From NCBI GenBank assembly GCA_036823295.1, contig DAISGD010000043.1, forward strand, positions 1 to 27,542: a stretch of DNA of 27,542 bases, read 5' to 3'. The translations under genes and the position numbers were made by a program. Of this stretch, positions 24,092-27,542 are shown piece by piece; position 1 is the stretch's first letter; every line of letters starts with the position of its first letter. Source of the DNA: UBA4742 sp002403895 (lineage in GTDB: Bacteria > Actinomycetota > Acidimicrobiia > Acidimicrobiales > Acidimicrobilacustridaceae). The notes under the pieces were generated by a model. That model searched no databases. It was not told the DNA's origin and saw nothing but the letters and a program-made list of their open reading frames with translations.

Positions 24092-25407
24092 TTGATGACG
24101 GCGCACACGAACGGCTTTCCCGGCTGGCTGAACACCGGGTTGAACTTGCTGTCCTGGATCTTGGAGATGAACTGGCAGTAGTCGGTGCTGGACGCGTCCT
24201 GCGTGTGCTGAACGGTCCAGTCGACGGGGTAGACCAGACCGTCGGCGTTGTAGTCGGTCATCTGGTTGATGGCGTTGGTCAGCGCCTGACGGCTGAAGTT
24301 GGGACCGGCCGCTTTGAGACCCCGGACGAACAGGTCGGCGTTGAGCCACCCCACCACCGAGTTCTCGGAGGGCTCGGTGCCCAGCTTCCCGATCCAGTCG
24401 AGGTAGTCCTGCAGACCCTGGGGCTTGTCCTCGACCTCCCACTGGACGAAGTCGGTGCGGACGTACGAGCCTTCGAACAGGTCGCCGAACTCGGCCAGGA
24501 ACTGGTGGTCGTAGGCGTCGGGGAGGAACTGGACCGCGTGGAGCTGCTGCTTCTTGATCTCCTTGGCCAGGGTGACCACGCCGTTGGTGTCCATGCAGGT
24601 GAGCACCAGGTCGACGCCGGCGTCCTTCATCTTGGAGACCTGGACCGAGAGGTCCGAGGTTCCGTAGGCGAGCGACTTGTCCTCGAAGGCCACCGAGCTG
24701 TCGGTCTGCGTGCCGAACTTCTGGAAGCTGTTCACCGTGCCGTCGGCGCATTCGGCCGACTGGGGGACCGAGTAGGCCAGCAGGCCGATCTTGTGGGCGC
24801 CCATCTGGTTGGCCAGCCACGGTTGCACGGGGCTGGCGCAGGTGAAGCAGATGTAGGAGCCGGTCTGGGCGAAGAGGTTGGCCTTCGGATCGGCCGTCGT
24901 CCCCGACCACTCGGTGTTGATGTTCCAGCCGAAGGTGGGCACCTGTTGCTGGACGAGCGTGTCGGCTCCGGTGAACAGCAGCGTCGCCACCGGGAGCACG
25001 GCGAACACGTTGTCCTGGGTGAGGAGACCCTGCACCTCGCTCTTGTTGGCGCCCGTCTTGTCGTCGCGCTTGGCCGCCAGGACCAGCTTCCGACCGTAGA
25101 GGCCGCCCTGGTCGTTCACCATGTTGAAGTAGGCTTGGACCCCGTCGAACGCGTCGGCGTACTTGCCGCCGAGCGGGTTCGTGGCCGAGACGACCCCGCC
25201 TACCCGGATCTCGGTCGGGGTCACGCCCGTCTCGTTCACGGCGACCTGCGAGCCGTCGGGGGAGCCCGATGTCGAGGGCGAGGTGCTCTCCGCCGTGTTG
25301 GTGGGACTGTTGCCGCAGGAAGCGGCGAGCAGTGCCAACGCCACGAGCGCGGCGAGCCACGAGCCATGACCCCCTCGACGGGTTTGAATCTTGCCACTGG
25401 CAAGCAT
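24092..25407 (-). CDS. ABC transporter substrate-binding lipoprotein (LIV type), 3' end in the gap
   Basis: At least 438 residues. A basic start, hydrophobic core and lipobox LLAASC (Cys31) mark a lipoprotein; a Ser/Thr/Pro-rich linker follows, then the periplasmic-binding-protein type I fold starting ITRVGGVV-like at TEIRVGGVV. LFTGADTLVQQQVPTFG and ENSVVGWLNADLFVRGLKAAG (key WLNADLF..GLKAAG) are typical of Leu/Ile/Val-type receptors. Several cysteines (CFTCAS, SAECAD, LTCMD) may form disulfides. ATG 25407 or the adjacent GTG 25410 could start it, with GAGGGGG upstream. It is the first gene of the importer operon, controlled by the 25428 palindrome. The ligand cannot be predicted. Confidence 0.92.
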
Positions 25408-25427
25408 CACGGCGGCCCCCCTCAGAA

Positions 25428-25445
25428 CCTGACGTTCGTGTCAGC
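25428..25445. promoter_or_regulatory. Operator palindrome upstream of the importer operon
   Basis: CCTGACGTTCGTGTCAGC is one of the shared palindrome copies (6 of 7 positions match the consensus in each arm). It lies 20 bases upstream of the binding-protein start and should overlap the transcription start, so binding would block the whole importer-ADH-VOC-Ltp operon. Confidence 0.75.
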
Positions 25446-25448
25446 ATA
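25443..25448 (-). promoter_or_regulatory. Candidate -10 box of the importer operon
   Basis: The minus strand reads TATGCT, fitting TANNNT and overlapping the edge of the operator. Transcription would start near 25436, giving a leader of about 28 nt with the GAGGGGG ribosome site. Confidence 0.5.
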
Positions 25449-25531
25449 GGGTCGGCTTCGGGGCCTGAAAAGCCACTCCGGCCCGAGTCGTGCTGGGGCG
25501 GTGCTCATGGGCCGACCATCCCCGGCAAAGA

Positions 25532-26197
25532 TCAACCGAACACGGCGGCGTCGATCACGTCGACGAGCGTGTCGAGCACCTCATCGGGGGTGGCCTGGAG
25601 TTGGCCCGTAGTGGTGTAGTAGTTCACCCGCTCGACGAGGGTCATGAGCGCCAGCGAGGCAACGGCCGGGTCGAGGCCCGACCGCTTGGGGATGCGGATG
25701 TTCTCAGTCATCGCCGCGGCCATGCCCCCAAGGGCCTCGTTGCCGCGTTGCCCGGTGCGGTCGCCGAACAGCTCGGTTTCGGTCCAGGTGCGGATGATCG
25801 CCCCGTAGCGGCCGTAGAGCTCGGAGAAGCGGGCCAGCCACTCCCGTAGGGCGGCGCGGCCCCGTGCCGTGTCGCCGATCGGCGGCAGGTCGTCGATGAG
25901 CTCCTGCAGGTCGTCGGCGACCTCGGCCACCAGCGACTCGAACAGGCTCTCCTTCGAGGAGAAGTACAGGTAGAAGGTGCCGTGGCTGCTCTCGGCCGCG
26001 GCCACGACGTCATCGACCCGCGCCGCGTGGAATCCTTTCGACGCAAAAACGCTGGCCCCCGCTTCGAGGAGGCGCGCCCGGGTTCGGCGACCGCGCGCCC
26101 GCGACGGGGAAGCGAGTCCGCCCGTGGTCGTCGGGGCCGCTCGGCGAGTCGCCGACGTGGTCTGTCGAGCCGCCTTCGTCGGTCGAGTTGGCGTCAT
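25532..26197 (-). CDS. TetR-family transcriptional regulator
   Basis: A 221-residue TetR regulator. An unusually long, basic, Thr/Arg/Ala-rich N-terminal arm (1-38) precedes the DNA-binding domain. TRARLLEAGASVFASKGFHAARVDDVV (39-65; key LLEAG..VFA.KGF) leads into the helix-turn-helix, ending in the hallmark GTFYLYFSSKESLF (73-86). The C-terminal domain (about 95-221) is helical and probably binds an acyl-CoA or similar ligand. Two starts are possible: ATG 26197, with TACGGT exactly 7 nt upstream (leaderless), or GTG 26242 inside the operator, adding 15 residues. I prefer ATG. It is divergent from the FadD17-like gene and flanked by two palindrome copies (25428 and 26226), which suggests autoregulation and control of the island. 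Confidence 0.93.
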   Translation of the reverse strand: MTPTRPTKAARQTTSATRRAAPTTTGGLASPSRARGRRTRARLLEAGASVFASKGFHAARVDDVVAAAESSHGTFYLYFSSKESLFESLVAEVADDLQELIDDLPPIGDTARGRAALREWLARFSELYGRYGAIIRTWTETELFGDRTGQRGNEALGGMAAAMTENIRIPKRSGLDPAVASLALMTLVERVNYYTTTGQLQATPDEVLDTLVDVIDAAVFG

Positions 26198-26204
26198 CGG
26201 TGTC

Positions 26205-26210
26205 ACCGTA
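26205..26210 (-). promoter_or_regulatory. Candidate -10 box of the TetR gene
   Basis: The minus strand reads TACGGT, exactly 7 nt before ATG 26197. The operator at 26226-26243 would lie about 15 bp upstream of the box, in the -35 region. Confidence 0.45.
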
Positions 26211-26225
26211 GCTCGGCGTCGGAAC

Positions 26226-26243
26226 CCTGACGCACGTGTCACC
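26226..26243. promoter_or_regulatory. Operator palindrome between TetR and FadD17-like genes
   Basis: CCTGACGCACGTGTCACC matches the shared palindrome with one change in each arm. It lies between the divergent regulator and ligase and directly abuts the plus-strand -10 box. Control of both genes is likely: repression of the ligase and feedback on the regulator. Confidence 0.75.
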
Positions 26244-26249
26244 TACAGT
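26244..26249 (+). promoter_or_regulatory. Candidate -10 box of the FadD17-like gene
   Basis: TACAGT fits TANNNT and starts at the base after the operator. Exactly 7 nt separate it from GTG 26257, so the transcript should begin at or next to the start codon. Confidence 0.5.
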
Positions 26250-26256
26250 GTGATCC

Positions 26257-27542
26257 GTGTCGCCGACCACTCCGCTGCCCGGCCAGGCACCGTTGCCGGC
26301 GCCCAGCGCGGCGGCGCTGCTGAGGCGCAACGCCGGCGATCCCGACATCGGCGGGCGCCCGGCGATCCGCTTCGCCGACGAGATGTGGAGCCACGCCGAG
26401 TACCTGGCCGAGGCGCAGCGATGGGGCAACCTCCTGCTGAGTCACGAGCCTCCCGGCGACCGTCCGACCCACGTCGGGGTGCTCCTCGACAACACACCGG
26501 ATTATCTCTTTGCCCTCGGTGGGGCGGCGCTGGCCGGCGCGACCGTCGTGGGCCTGAACCCCACCCGGGTGGGCGAGCACTTGCTTGCCGATCTGGTCCA
26601 CGCCGATGTCGACCTTGTGATCACCGAGCCGGCCCACCTCGACGACCTGGCCGGCCTCGACCTGGGCGCCCGCCCGGTGCTGGTCTCGCACCGCTGGGGT
26701 GGGCTCGGAGGAGGCGGCGATGGCCGGGGCGACGCCGATCTCGATGCGGCCCTCAGCCGGGCCGGCACCGATGACCCCCAGGTGCCGGTCGACAGCGAAA
26801 CCCGGTGGGCGCTGATCTTCACCTCGGGGACGTCGGGCGCGCCCAAGGGGGTGATCTGCAGCCAGCGCCGCCTCATGGTGACCGGGAGTCGGATGGCCAC
26901 GCTCTTGGGCATCGGCCCCGACGACGTGGGGTACGTCGCCATGCCCCTGTTCCACTCCAACGCGCTGATGGTGGGGTGGGCGCCCTCGATCGTGGTCGGC
27001 GCGTCGGTCGGCCTCGCTCGGCGCTTCAGCGTGTCGCGGTTCCTGGTCGATGTCCGCCGCTACGGCTCAACCTGGTTCAACTACACCGGCAAGCCGTTGT
27101 CCTATCTGCTCGCATCACCTCCGGGCGATGATGACGCCGACAACCCGTTGCGGGTGGCGTTCGGGAACGAGGGAGCGCCCCAGGTGATCGACGAGTTCGC
27201 CCGCCGGTTCGACGTCGAGGTCATCGACGCCTTCGGCTCCACCGAGGGGGCCGTGGCGCTGAACCGCGACGCTCCCGACCGGGCCGGGGCCATGGGTCTG
27301 GCCGACCCGACGATCCGCATCGTCGGCGAGGACGGCCAGCAGTGCCCGCCGGCGCGCTACGACGCCGGGGGTCGCCTGGTCAACGCGGCGGACTGCGTGG
27401 GCGAGATCGTGAACACCGCGGGGAGCGGCCCCTTCGAGGGCTACTACAACAACCCCGAGGCCACGGCTCGGGCGACCCGCAACGGGTGGTACTGGTCGGG
27501 CGACCTCGGGTATCTCGACGACGACCGGTACCTCTACTTCGC
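26257..27542 (+). CDS. Acyl-CoA ligase, FadD17-like, cut by the window edge
   Basis: The first 428 residues of an ANL-family acyl-CoA synthetase. Visible motifs: P-loop IFTSGTSGAPKGV (187-199), MPLFHSNALMVGWAP (key LFHSNA..VGWA), FGSTEG (326-331) and SGDLGYL (414-420). The FHSNA and TGKPLSYLLA segments resemble mycobacterial FadD17, encoded beside fadE26-fadE27 in the sterol side-chain region. The C-terminal domain with the catalytic Lys lies beyond the window. GTG 26257 is the only in-frame start after a TGA at 26251 and has no ribosome site; it fits a leaderless start. By analogy with KstR2-FadD3 (an acyl-CoA product acting as inducer of its regulator), its product may be the ligand of the adjacent TetR. 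A Gly/Asp-rich loop lies at about 150-162. Confidence 0.92.
   Translation, partial: MSPTTPLPGQAPLPAPSAAALLRRNAGDPDIGGRPAIRFADEMWSHAEYLAEAQRWGNLLLSHEPPGDRPTHVGVLLDNTPDYLFALGGAALAGATVVGLNPTRVGEHLLADLVHADVDLVITEPAHLDDLAGLDLGARPVLVSHRWGGLGGGGDGRGDADLDAALSRAGTDDPQVPVDSETRWALIFTSGTSGAPKGVICSQRRLMVTGSRMATLLGIGPDDVGYVAMPLFHSNALMVGWAPSIVVGASVGLARRFSVSRFLVDVRRYGSTWFNYTGKPLSYLLASPPGDDDADNPLRVAFGNEGAPQVIDEFARRFDVEVIDAFGSTEGAVALNRDAPDRAGAMGLADPTIRIVGEDGQQCPPARYDAGGRLVNAADCVGEIVNTAGSGPFEGYYNNPEATARATRNGWYWSGDLGYLDDDRYLYF

Noticed and set aside
1..27542. Search by eye for CRISPR arrays, insertion sequences, tRNA or rRNA genes, and phage or defence genes
   Set aside because: No regularly spaced repeats, transposase motifs, tRNA-like cloverleaf segments or defence-system proteins were recognised.

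Overview
The window is high-GC, gene-dense DNA with GTG starts, 4-nt stop/start overlaps, apparently leaderless genes and actinobacterial-type lipid-degradation families. It most likely comes from a high-GC actinobacterium; a mycobacterial-type or acidimicrobial relative is plausible, but the sequence alone does not decide this. A run of exactly 100 N (23992-24091) marks a scaffold gap.

Layout. Bases 1-1327 hold two minus-strand envelope proteins (a small membrane protein and a lipoprotein) that look unrelated to the rest. A CoA-transferase/2-methylacyl-CoA-racemase-type gene follows (1564-2568, +). From about 2.6 kb to the right edge lies a catabolic island with these units: (A) a minus-strand operon of crotonase-like protein, large cytosolic arylsulfatase, acyl-CoA synthetase and nucleosidase (8103 to 2658); (B) a divergent plus-strand series of SDR, paired acyl-CoA dehydrogenases, MaoC hydratase, aldehyde dehydrogenase, enoyl-CoA hydratase and a TLP1-type thiolase-like protein (8273 to 15842); (C) a divergent pair of acyl-CoA dehydrogenase (-) and DUF35 zinc-ribbon/OB protein (+) whose start codons are 24 bp apart; (D) a minus-strand operon of branched-chain-amino-acid-type (LIV) ABC importer (binding protein, fused LivH-LivM permease, LivG, LivF), then Zn-alcohol dehydrogenase, VOC protein and Ltp2-like thiolase-fold protein (25407 to 17628); (E) a TetR regulator (-) divergent from a FadD17-like acyl-CoA ligase (+), which runs off the window.

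The main result is one recurring palindrome, CCTGACA-N4-TGTCAGG. It occurs with small changes at every control region of the island (8163, 11465, 17185, 25428, 26226), plus one odd copy at the end of unit B (15833). The TetR beside the 26226 copy is the obvious candidate to bind it, so the units probably form one regulon. At four genes a TANNNT -10 box lies exactly 7 nt before the start codon, which predicts leaderless mRNAs.

Working model (inference): the importer brings in a sulfated amphiphile; the cytosolic sulfatase frees an alcohol; ADH and ALDH oxidise it to an acid; the FadDs make the CoA thioester; the FadE pair, MaoC/crotonases and SDR carry out beta-oxidation; and the thiolase-fold proteins with DUF35 cleave the chain, perhaps by a retro-aldol step as in sterol side-chain degradation. 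An acyl-CoA made by the regulator-linked FadD is the likely inducer. The substrate itself cannot be read from the sequence.
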